Part shown: positions 44,644 through 52,461 of the stretch, in pieces
How the letters are laid out: the number at the start of each line of letters is the position of its first letter
How positions within the stretch are numbered: position 1 is the stretch's first letter
Source: CALZIK01 sp945787635
GTDB taxonomy: Bacteria; Acidobacteriota; Thermoanaerobaculia; Multivoradales; JAHEKO01
Length of the DNA stretch: 64,000 nucleotides
Assembly (NCBI GenBank): GCA_947259725.1
Contig: CAMYNM010000014.1
Span: 1-64,000, forward strand
Direction of reading: 5' to 3'
The notes under the pieces: generated by a model
Seen by the model: only the letters and a program-made list of their open reading frames with translations
Told to the model about the DNA's origin: nothing
Databases searched by the model: none
Program-made: the position numbers and the translations under genes

Positions 44644-46377
44644 TCACATCGAGATCGACCCCTTGCGGAAGTCGCTCTTTCCGAGCAGTAGGTTGATGAG
44701 CACCGGTCGCCCCTGGGCGGCTTCGGCCTTGGCGGCTGCGAGGGTCGGTGCGATCTTCTCAGGATCGTCGAGAAGCAGCCCTAATCCGCCGTAGCCTTCA
44801 GCTACGAGGTGGTAGTCGCTTCGGCGCAGAACGGTCCCGACGTCGTCTCCGAGCATTTCGATCTGCTCGCGGGCGATTTGGGCCCAGGAGGCGTCGTTGC
44901 CAACGACCGCGATGACCGGCAGGCCGTGGCGAACGTAGGTGTCAAACTCGGCGATCGAATAGGCCGCGGAGCCGTCTCCGTAGAGGATCCAGACCTCCGC
45001 TTCGGGCCGGCAGAGCTTGGCGCCGACGGCGAAACCGCCGCCGACCCCCAGGGTGCCGAAGACACCGGGATCCAACCATGACAGTGGACCCCGCGGGGAA
45101 AGCGAGTAGGACGCCGTGGCGACAAAATCGCCGCCGTCGGCCACCAGAACGCTCTCCGGCGCCAGCCGGGACTCGAGCTCGCGGAAGAAGGCGAGCGGGT
45201 TGACGTACTCGGTTTTTTCTTTGGCGCGAGCGGCGATGTCACGTTCCCTCTCTCGGTCGCGGTCTCGTAGCAGTTCCATCCAGCCTTTCCCGCGCTCGTT
45301 CGGGCCGGCCTGCCGCGCCAGGCCTTCCAGGAACCTGCCCGCATCGCAGAGCAGCCCGAGATCGGGATCGCGGTTCTTGCGCAAGTCCTCTTCGCTCAGG
45401 TTGGCGGAGATGACCTTCGCCTTCGAGGCGATCTGCCGGCCGTAATCGAGCCGGAAGTCACAGGGAACACCGGCCAGGATGACCAGGTCAGCCTCCTTGA
45501 GAGCGACCCGGCGCTGGTGGCGCCTCTGGAGAGGATGTCCCTGGCCCAGCAGGCCTCGGGCCATGCCGGAAAGAAAGGTCGGCAAGCCGAGCGACTCGAC
45601 CGCACCTGCCACCGTGCCCGCCCGCTCGGCGCGGACCAGAGCCTGACTGCCCACCATCAGGACCGGGTGCTCGGCCTTGCCGAGCAGACGGCCGGCACGC
45701 CGCAGCTCGTAGGGCTGAGGAAGTGTCGGTGCCGCTTGCGGCGGTCTGCGGGGCGACCGTCGATCGGCCCCGCGAAAAAGCCCGTCTACGTGCCAGCCCA
45801 GGTAGGTTCCCAGGGCTTTCGCCCCCAGCGTCTTACCTTTGCCTCCGCCCATGTCGAGGTAGAGCTTGCGCACCATGCTCTCGGGATAGAGCAGGTCCAC
45901 CGGGCACTCCAGAAAGACCGGTCCCGGAACGCCTTCTTGAGCGACGTAAAGGGCCTTCTCGAGCGCCGGCGCCAGCTCTCGGACCCTCGATGTCGTGCCG
46001 GCCCACTTGACGTGGGGCTCGACCAGTGCGAGTTGGTCGATATCCTGAAGCGAACCCCGGTTCTTGAGAATGGTGCCGGTGGCTCCGCCGAGGACGACCA
46101 CTGGCGACTGCGCCAGCTGCGCGTTCTTGATCGCGGTGATCGCGTTGGTGAGGCCGGGACCGGCGGTGACCGCGGCGATGCCGGCGACTCCGCTGAGGCG
46201 AGCTACGGCGTCGGCGGCGAAAACCGCGCTGGCTTCGTCCCGCACATCGACCACCCGGATTCCTCGCCGCTTGGCGCTCACCAGGATAGGGGAGATGTGC
46301 CCGCCGCAGAGGGTGAACAGGAACCGCACCCGATGGTCGACCAGGACCTCTGCGATTCGGTCGCCGCCGCTCGTCAT
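44644..46377 (-). CDS. ThDP-dependent enzyme, acetolactate synthase/2-hydroxyacyl-CoA lyase-like
   Basis: This 577-residue enzyme has the three-domain ThDP-decarboxylase layout. The N-terminal Pyr domain shows LCGGHISPIL and the essential glutamate in DEASAVFAADA (about residue 43), the central domain is intact, and the PP domain has GDGSAAYSIAEFDT (magnesium and ThDP binding, about residue 442). The overall pattern resembles mammalian ILVBL/HACL2 and bacterial acetolactate synthase-like proteins more than IlvB. ATG at 46377 is chosen over a TTG 48 bases upstream. The substrate cannot be told from sequence alone. Confidence 0.8.
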   Translation of the reverse strand: MTSGGDRIAEVLVDHRVRFLFTLCGGHISPILVSAKRRGIRVVDVRDEASAVFAADAVARLSGVAGIAAVTAGPGLTNAITAIKNAQLAQSPVVVLGGATGTILKNRGSLQDIDQLALVEPHVKWAGTTSRVRELAPALEKALYVAQEGVPGPVFLECPVDLLYPESMVRKLYLDMGGGKGKTLGAKALGTYLGWHVDGLFRGADRRSPRRPPQAAPTLPQPYELRRAGRLLGKAEHPVLMVGSQALVRAERAGTVAGAVESLGLPTFLSGMARGLLGQGHPLQRRHQRRVALKEADLVILAGVPCDFRLDYGRQIASKAKVISANLSEEDLRKNRDPDLGLLCDAGRFLEGLARQAGPNERGKGWMELLRDRDRERERDIAARAKEKTEYVNPLAFFRELESRLAPESVLVADGGDFVATASYSLSPRGPLSWLDPGVFGTLGVGGGFAVGAKLCRPEAEVWILYGDGSAAYSIAEFDTYVRHGLPVIAVVGNDASWAQIAREQIEMLGDDVGTVLRRSDYHLVAEGYGGLGLLLDDPEKIAPTLAAAKAEAAQGRPVLINLLLGKSDFRKGSISM

Positions 46378-46574
46378 GGCGCCATCACCGGAACTCTCGC
46401 CCGCGTCGAGCGAGCCGCCGGCCAACGAGCCCTTCCGGGCGCCTGCGGTCGGGGGCCCGATTCGTCCTGCGACTCATTGCGGCTAGCGTACCCGAAACGG
46501 GCCGCGGTCGCGCCGATTTGATGGCGCTCGGGGCGCCGTTTCGACGGTGTACCATACGCGCACGGAGGAACTCG

Positions 46575-48206
46575 ATGCCGAACGGAATCGTCAGCCCGCC
46601 CACTCCCGCCAATGAGCCCGTCCGCGACTACGCGCCGGGGTCGCCGGAGCGTGAGTCCGTCAAGAAACGGCTCGCCGAGATGATGACCGAGGAGGTCGAT
46701 ATCCCGCTCATCATCGGCGGAGAAGAGGTTCGGACCGGGAACACGGAGCAGGTGATCTGCCCTCACGACCGCGAACACGTGCTCGCCGTCTATCACCGCG
46801 GCGGAGCCGGCGAGGTCGAGGATGCCATCGAGGCTTCGAAGCGCGCCTGGAAGGAGTGGTCCGAGATGGACTGGGAGGCGCGGGCGGGAGTGCTTTTGAA
46901 AGCCGCAGATCTCCTTGCGGGTCCCTGGCGAGACACCGTCAACGCGGCCACGATGCTGAATCAGTCCAAAACGGTCTACCAGGCCGAGATCGACTCGGCC
47001 TGTGAGCTGATCGATTTTTGGCGTTTCAACCCGAGCTACATGCGCGGCATCTACGCCGACCAGCCGTCGTCGTCGCCTGGCACCTGGAACCGCGTCGACT
47101 ACCGGCCCCTCGAGGGGTTCGTGTTCGCGGTGACCCCGTTCAATTTCACCTCGATTGCCGGCAATCTGCCGACGGCTCCCGCGTTGATGGGCAACACCGT
47201 CCTCTGGAAACCGGCCTCGACCGCGGTGCTTTCGGGCTACTACGTGATGAAAGTGCTGGAGGAAGCCGGTCTTCCACCCGGGGTGATCAACTTCGTGCCC
47301 GGCAGGGGACGGGAGGTGGGTGACCCGGTGCTGGCGAGCCCTGATTTCGCCGGCCTCCATTTCACCGGCTCGACCTCGGTCTTCCAGGGTATGTGGGGCA
47401 CCATCGGCAACGGCATCGCCGACTACAAGACCTATCCGCGGATCGTTGGCGAGACCGGCGGCAAGGACTTCGTCTTCGCCCACCCTTCGGCGGACCCACA
47501 GGCACTGGTGACCGCCCTCGTTCGAGGCGCCTTCGAGTTTCAGGGTCAGAAGTGCTCGGCGGCGTCCAGAGCCTACGTGCCGGCGTCGATGTGGTCCGAG
47601 GTCCGTGACCGGATCGAAGCGCAAGTCTCTCGCATCAAGATGGGTTCGCCTCTCGACTTCTCGAACTTCATGTGCGCGGTGATCGACGAGAGCTCGTTCG
47701 ACAACATCATGGGCTACGTCGAGCACACCCGCGAGAATCCGGATCTCGAAATCCTGTTGGGTGGCGGCGGAGACAAATCCGAGGGTTTCTTCGTCGAGCC
47801 CACGGTGGCCATGTCTCGCGACGCCGAGTCGCGCCTCATGTGCGAGGAGATCTTCGGCCCATTGCTTTCAATTCACGTGTACGCGGATCACGAGCTCGAG
47901 GAAACGCTCGAGGTCTGCGATCAGACTAGTCCCTACGGACTGACCGGAGCGGTTTTCGCTCGGGGTCGAGGCGTCATCGAGCAGCTTTCCGCCAAGCTCC
48001 GCCACAGCGCGGGCAATTTCTACATCAACGACAAGCCGACCGGCGCAGTGGTCGGGCAACAGCCGTTTGGAGGCGGCAGGGCGTCCGGAACCAACGACAA
48101 GGCGGGATCGGCGGTCAACCTCCTGCGATGGACTTCCCAACGGTCGATCAAGGAGACGTTCGACCCACCGGCGGACTTCGGTTATCCGTTCATGGATGCC
48201 GAGTAG
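46575..48206 (+). CDS. pruA: L-glutamate gamma-semialdehyde dehydrogenase (1-pyrroline-5-carboxylate dehydrogenase)
   Basis: This 543-residue NAD-dependent enzyme is the second step of proline degradation, oxidising glutamate semialdehyde to glutamate. It has the NAD-binding GETGGKD motif (Glu near residue 293) and the catalytic cysteine in FQGQKCSAASRAY (about residue 327). The N-terminal PPTPANEPVRDYAPGSPER stretch and the TPFNFTSIAGNLPTAP stretch mark the P5CDH branch. ATG at 46575 follows GGAGGAA. A proline-producing pathway pair (57597-59592) lies 9 kb away, so the two may work together. Confidence 0.93.
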   Translation: MPNGIVSPPTPANEPVRDYAPGSPERESVKKRLAEMMTEEVDIPLIIGGEEVRTGNTEQVICPHDREHVLAVYHRGGAGEVEDAIEASKRAWKEWSEMDWEARAGVLLKAADLLAGPWRDTVNAATMLNQSKTVYQAEIDSACELIDFWRFNPSYMRGIYADQPSSSPGTWNRVDYRPLEGFVFAVTPFNFTSIAGNLPTAPALMGNTVLWKPASTAVLSGYYVMKVLEEAGLPPGVINFVPGRGREVGDPVLASPDFAGLHFTGSTSVFQGMWGTIGNGIADYKTYPRIVGETGGKDFVFAHPSADPQALVTALVRGAFEFQGQKCSAASRAYVPASMWSEVRDRIEAQVSRIKMGSPLDFSNFMCAVIDESSFDNIMGYVEHTRENPDLEILLGGGGDKSEGFFVEPTVAMSRDAESRLMCEEIFGPLLSIHVYADHELEETLEVCDQTSPYGLTGAVFARGRGVIEQLSAKLRHSAGNFYINDKPTGAVVGQQPFGGGRASGTNDKAGSAVNLLRWTSQRSIKETFDPPADFGYPFMDAE

Positions 48207-48220
48207 GTGTCGGCAAGGGC

Positions 48221-48541
48221 CTAACCGAAGAAAACTTCGGCGACATACCACTTGATCCGTTCACGGTCTTCGGCGCTGATTTCGGTGAAGCGGATACCGA
48301 CACCCACGGCGTGGTCGGTCCAGGCGACCTCGCCCTTGCCCTTGACCGGAGTCTCGGTGCCATCTGGTAGAGCGAGTGTGAATTCGACCGGCGCGCCGAC
48401 CTCGAGCGGGTGCGACGTTTCGACGAACATGCCGGTCTCGCTGAGGTCGTCGAGCCGTGCCTCGATCGGAGGTGACGCGCTCGAGTACACGATCTCGAGC
48501 GCCTTCTTGACACGTACCGCTCTTCGCCGCTCGTCCTGCAT
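48221..48541 (-). CDS. PilZ-domain c-di-GMP-binding protein
   Basis: This 106-residue protein is a stand-alone PilZ domain. It has the c-di-GMP-binding RRxxR motif in DERRRAVRVKK near the N-terminus and DLSETGMFVET (D/NxSxxG) about 25 residues later. ATG at 48541 begins exactly before the motif. It converges with pruA, 14 bases apart. It probably transduces c-di-GMP; the target is unknown. A diguanylate cyclase gene is at the right end of the window. Confidence 0.88.
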   Translation of the reverse strand: MQDERRRAVRVKKALEIVYSSASPPIEARLDDLSETGMFVETSHPLEVGAPVEFTLALPDGTETPVKGKGEVAWTDHAVGVGIRFTEISAEDRERIKWYVAEVFFG

Positions 48542-48595
48542 CACGGTGGATTGTAAAGCATCGCGGCGCTTTTTCCTGCGATACCCTCTGTTCGC

Positions 48596-49447
48596 ATGAT
48601 TCCATCCGTCGCCGTCGTAGTGCCGAGCCACAACCGTAGGGAGCTTGTCTCTCGTGCCCTCGAGTCGGTCCGGAGGCAGTCACTCCGGCCGGCAGAGGTC
48701 GTGGTGGTGGATGATGGTTCGCAGGACGGCACCGCAGAGATGGTCACCCGGAGGTTCCCGGAAGTGGCGCTGCTTCGCCAGGTTCGGGCGGGTGTCAGCG
48801 CGGCTCGCAATCGGGGGATCCGCGCAACCTCGAGTGATTGGGTGGCGTTTCTCGATTCCGACGACGAGTGGCTGCCGCAGAAGCTCTCGCGCCAGATGGC
48901 TGCGCTGGCCCGGGAGCCCGGCGAGCGGTTCTGCCATTGCGACGAAATCTGGCTGCGAAACGGAGTCCGGGTGAATCCCCGCGCGCGCCACGCCAAGGCC
49001 GGGGGTTGGATATTCACGCTGTGTCTGCCGCTGTGCGCGATCTCGCCTTCGGCTGCGGTCATTCATCGGTCGGTTTTCGAGGACGTGGGTCTCTTCGATG
49101 AGGACCTGCCGGCTTGCGAGGATTACGACTTCTGGCTCCGATTCACGGCGTCGAACCCGGTTCTGTTCGTCGATGACGCGCTGCTGATCAAGCACGGCGG
49201 CCATGCCGACCAGCTTTCGAGGAGCATCGAAGGGCTCGACCGGTATCGAATTCACGCCCTGGTGAAGATCCTGGAGGAAGGAAACCTGAGCGCTGCCGAC
49301 AGGACGGCCGCGGTCACGACCTTGTTGGGGAAGATCGACGTCTACGGGCCTGGAGCCCGCAAGCGTGGCCGAGCCGAGGAGGCTCGGGCTCTCGAGGCGA
49401 TGCGCGCCAGATTCGCGGCGGAGAGTCCGCGAAAGGCGCGGGCGTGA
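48596..49447 (+). CDS. Family 2 glycosyltransferase
   Basis: This 283-residue GT-A fold enzyme has the nucleotide-sugar motif VVDDGSQDGT (about residue 36), DSDDEW (DxD-type, about residue 84) and an acceptor-side acidic motif CEDYDFWLR (about residue 179). It adds a sugar to an unknown acceptor. It is divergent from the PilZ gene, with 54 bases between starts. It overlaps a nucleosidase-like gene by 4 bases (GTGA), forming a three-gene operon with a spore photoproduct lyase homolog. Confidence 0.88.
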   Translation: MIPSVAVVVPSHNRRELVSRALESVRRQSLRPAEVVVVDDGSQDGTAEMVTRRFPEVALLRQVRAGVSAARNRGIRATSSDWVAFLDSDDEWLPQKLSRQMAALAREPGERFCHCDEIWLRNGVRVNPRARHAKAGGWIFTLCLPLCAISPSAAVIHRSVFEDVGLFDEDLPACEDYDFWLRFTASNPVLFVDDALLIKHGGHADQLSRSIEGLDRYRIHALVKILEEGNLSAADRTAAVTTLLGKIDVYGPGARKRGRAEEARALEAMRARFAAESPRKARA

Positions 49448-50244
49448 CTTTTCTCGTCGTGGCACTGCAGTCCGAAGCGCGGCCCCTAGTCGGCCACTTC
49501 CGACTGTCGGGCACCGACGCCCCGGGGCCCTACCGGCTCTACCGCAACGATCGCATCACCCTGGTGGTGAGCGGTATAGGACGAATCGCGTGCGCCGCCG
49601 CAACGGCGTATGCTTTTGCGAGAGCCGGCGAACCGCGCAACCAACCCTGGGTCAACATCGGCATTGCGGGGCATGCGAACATCGCTCTCGGCTCGGCTCG
49701 ACTGGCGCACCGAATCGTCGATCGGCCGACCGAGCGCGCCTGGTACCCGAGTTTGGTTTTCGAGCCGCCGGTGGCCACCGCCGAGGTCGTAACCGTCGAT
49801 CGGCCGGAGCTCGATCTGCCCGGCAATGCCCTGTTCGACATGGAGGCCTCGGCGTTTTTCGCCACCGCCTCGCGCTTCGGCGCGGTCGAGTTGGTGCAGG
49901 TGCTCAAGGTCGTTTCCGACAACCGCGAGTCGCCGGTCGCGAAGATCGACAAGGCTCTCGTGTCGCGGTTGATCGAAGGCCACCTCGAATCGGTGGCTGC
50001 GATCCTCGACGAGACGGAAGCGCTGGCTCTGAGGTTGGATCGGCGATCACCCGACCTGACGGAGTGGCGGCGGACGGCGAGGTTTTCGGTGAGCCAGAGC
50101 CGGCGTCTCGCCGAGCTTCTCGAACGGCTCGAGGTGGTCGAGAAAAGAGCGCTGTCGCCGTTGGAGTTGCCTCGGCTCGAGGGCGCCAGGGAGATCCTGG
50201 CTGCGCTCGAGCGGCGCCTTCGGCTTCGCGGGGCGGCTTACTGA
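49444..50244 (+). CDS. MTA/SAH nucleosidase-like phosphorylase superfamily protein
   Basis: This 266-residue protein has the phosphorylase-superfamily core: an N-terminal VALQSEARPL (acid site near residue 11), VSGIGRIACAAATAYA (nucleoside site), IGIAGHA near residue 73, and NALFDMEASAFFATA with the catalytic-type glutamate near residue 133. It likely cleaves or binds a nucleoside or base. GTG at 49444 overlaps the glycosyltransferase stop. The C-terminal third is an unusual charged extension (about 180-266). It is followed 2 bases later by the radical SAM gene. Confidence 0.75.
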   Translation: MTFLVVALQSEARPLVGHFRLSGTDAPGPYRLYRNDRITLVVSGIGRIACAAATAYAFARAGEPRNQPWVNIGIAGHANIALGSARLAHRIVDRPTERAWYPSLVFEPPVATAEVVTVDRPELDLPGNALFDMEASAFFATASRFGAVELVQVLKVVSDNRESPVAKIDKALVSRLIEGHLESVAAILDETEALALRLDRRSPDLTEWRRTARFSVSQSRRLAELLERLEVVEKRALSPLELPRLEGAREILAALERRLRLRGAAY

Positions 50245-50246
50245 GA

Positions 50247-51257
50247 ATGGCCAGTCGGTCGATCGCGCGGGTGTATGTCGAGACGGAGGTCGCGAGCCGG
50301 CCTCGAGCGCTCGAGATTCTCGACCGGCTCGGAGGAGCCGAGCGGGTGGAGTGCTCGCGCTACACCGAGGTCTTCAATCGTCGCGCGCAGAACTTTCGCC
50401 TACAAAAGCTGAGACCGGCTCTGATCCTGGCAAGGAAGCACCGCGGCCTCGTACTACCCGCCCCGCCGGGTTACGGCGTCGGAGGCCGGCGCAACTTCTA
50501 CTTCTCACACATGCTCAACTGCGTCTACGACTGCCGGTACTGCTTTCTTCAGGGCATGTACCGGTCGGCGAACTACGTCGTGTTCGTAAACTACGAGGAC
50601 TTCTTGGCAGCCTTCGAGCGGCGGCTCGAGGAGGCCCCGGGCGAAGATGTCTGGTTTTTTTCGGGCTACGACTGCGACAGCCTGGCTCTCGACAGCCTGA
50701 CCGGTTTTGTCGCCGAGTTTCTGCCTTTCTTCGCCGAGCGTCCCCGGGCCTGGCTCGAGCTTCGCACCAAGAGCACCCAGATTCGGGGGCTCCTCGATCG
50801 AGAACCGATCCCTAATTGCGTGGTTGCCTTCAGCTTCACGCCGGAAGAGGCCCACGCGCGGCTCGAGCGCGGAGTTCCCTCGATCGCGCGGCGGCTCGCG
50901 GCCATGACCGAGCTGGCGACCCGGGGGTGGCGCCTGGGCGTGCGGCTCGATCCGCTGCTCTGGGCTGAAGACTTCGCCGACCAGTACCGGCGGCTCCTCG
51001 ATCGGATTTTCGGTGCGGTCTCACCGGCGAGCCTGCATTCGGTCAGTCTCGGGCCGTTTCGGCTGCCGCCCGACTTCTACCGGAGGATGAGGCGACTGAT
51101 GCCGGAAGAGCGCCTTTTCGCTGGCGCGCTCGAAACCGTGGAGGGAATGGTGAGCTACCCAGCCGAGCTGGAGCGCGAGATGACGGCATTCGTGACCGCG
51201 GAGCTGGAGCGCCGAGTGCCGGCTGACGTTCTCTTCCCTTGCGTCGAGACGCGCTGA
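50247..51257 (+). CDS. Spore photoproduct lyase-like radical SAM protein
   Basis: This 336-residue protein has the radical SAM cluster CVYDCRYC, a CX3CX2C spacing (about residues 91-98), and LPAPPGYGVGGRRNFYFSHMLN upstream of it. The remainder (FFSGYDCDSLALDS, ELRTKST, SFTPEEAH) matches the spore photoproduct lyase (SplB) family. SplB repairs the thymine photoproduct made in spores. ATG at 50247 lies 2 bases after the nucleosidase stop. With no sporulation genes near, the substrate may be another thymine photoproduct or a nucleoside. Confidence 0.82.
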   Translation: MASRSIARVYVETEVASRPRALEILDRLGGAERVECSRYTEVFNRRAQNFRLQKLRPALILARKHRGLVLPAPPGYGVGGRRNFYFSHMLNCVYDCRYCFLQGMYRSANYVVFVNYEDFLAAFERRLEEAPGEDVWFFSGYDCDSLALDSLTGFVAEFLPFFAERPRAWLELRTKSTQIRGLLDREPIPNCVVAFSFTPEEAHARLERGVPSIARRLAAMTELATRGWRLGVRLDPLLWAEDFADQYRRLLDRIFGAVSPASLHSVSLGPFRLPPDFYRRMRRLMPEERLFAGALETVEGMVSYPAELEREMTAFVTAELERRVPADVLFPCVETR

Positions 51258-51270
51258 CGGGTCGCTGCCG

Positions 51271-52461
51271 TCACCGCGGCGAGGCGGTCTCACCGTAGCC
51301 GGTCATCTCCAGGTAGCCGGTCCCCGCCGCGGACCCCGTCAATTCGACCGCGCCCTCCCAGTAGATGAAGGAGTGGCGAAGCTCCTGATCGGAAAGAAGT
51401 GGCCGAACGGTGACCGCAAGGCCTTCTTCGGGTAGCTCGAGCAGGAATCCGGACGGGTAGACGATCCCGGTCTCCGGGCTGGTCCAAGAGCCTTCGGCTT
51501 CGAGGGAGAAACCGCTCGTTCGAAGCGGCCGAAAGTCACCCCCGGCTTCGACGAGCGTTCCATCCACCCGGGCGCTCGACCCATCGCGCCGCCGCAACCG
51601 GAACAGCATGACCTCGCGACCGTCGTCGAGGCGCGCGCCCAGCCAGTCCCAGCCCACCTCGTCCGCGGCCAGCAGAGAGGTGCTCCATTCGCGGTCGAAC
51701 CAGCTTTCGCCGCGGACCTCGAACGCCTCGCCGTCCACCGTGATCCGGCCGCGGGTGGGCATCCGGGTGTGCGAGTAGTAGTAGGAGGCAGCGCCCGGAA
51801 GGTCGCCTTTTCGGCTCAGCCCTCGGTCGCCGTGCAGCACGCGAGGCTTGCCCGGCGCCAGGGTGAGTGCGACCGAGGTGTTCGCCTCTCGAGCTTCGAG
51901 GAGCCATTCTTCGCCGCCGGCATCGGCAAGCCGGGCGGCCCCGGCGTTCCAGTCTTCGAGCCATACCCGGAACGGCTCGGCTTTCGCACCCGCGAGGCCG
52001 GCCGCGCCGCGACTGAACCGCTCGAATGACCGGAACCCGGAGCCGTCGATATCCGAGACTGCGAAGTGAGCCATGTAGAGGTCGCGGGTGGCCCAATTCG
52101 AGGCCGGGCGCGCGGCGTTTGCGGAGTCGGCCGTTGGGGGCGCCAGCGCGCTACGGAAGAAGGTGAGCTGGTATCCGAAGCGACGCCCCTCGGCGGTCGT
52201 GAGATTGCCTATCCAGTACCACCATTCGGTCTTGAAGCTGGGATGCGGCCCGTGATCTTGAGGGAACTCGAGAGCCCGAGCTTCCAGGGCCCGTTCGAAT
52301 CCCGCGAGCCCTCCCGCGCCTTGACCGCCGAGACCGGCGGCTACCGACAACCGCTGGGGCTCGCGAAGGTCACCGGACGGAGGTGAGCAACCGGCCAACA
52401 CAGCCCAGCCGACCGCGGCGAGCAGCAGCGGAGGGAGGGAGACGGGGCGGCGGGCGGTCAC
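51271..52461 (-). CDS. AttH/CrtC-type lipocalin-like lipoprotein
   Basis: This 396-residue protein has a lipoprotein signal (lipobox VLAGC) and the AttH/carotenoid-hydratase-like fold, recognised by FKTEWWYWIGNL (about residue 78), a SYYYSHTRM stretch, and GESWFDREWSTS with its tryptophan (about residue 242). In the AttEFGH system of Vibrio the lipoprotein AttH works with an ABC transporter. The GTG start at 52461 overlaps the permease stop by 4 bases (GTGA). It probably binds a lipophilic molecule exported by the transporter. Confidence 0.8.
   Translation of the reverse strand: MTARRPVSLPPLLLAAVGWAVLAGCSPPSGDLREPQRLSVAAGLGGQGAGGLAGFERALEARALEFPQDHGPHPSFKTEWWYWIGNLTTAEGRRFGYQLTFFRSALAPPTADSANAARPASNWATRDLYMAHFAVSDIDGSGFRSFERFSRGAAGLAGAKAEPFRVWLEDWNAGAARLADAGGEEWLLEAREANTSVALTLAPGKPRVLHGDRGLSRKGDLPGAASYYYSHTRMPTRGRITVDGEAFEVRGESWFDREWSTSLLAADEVGWDWLGARLDDGREVMLFRLRRRDGSSARVDGTLVEAGGDFRPLRTSGFSLEAEGSWTSPETGIVYPSGFLLELPEEGLAVTVRPLLSDQELRHSFIYWEGAVELTGSAAGTGYLEMTGYGETASPR

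Noticed and set aside
49365..50246. A 294-codon upstream extension of the SPL-like gene
   Set aside because: It overlaps the glycosyltransferase end and the whole nucleosidase gene in another frame and has the arginine-rich composition of a shadow frame; the ATG at 50247 begins the real family sequence.
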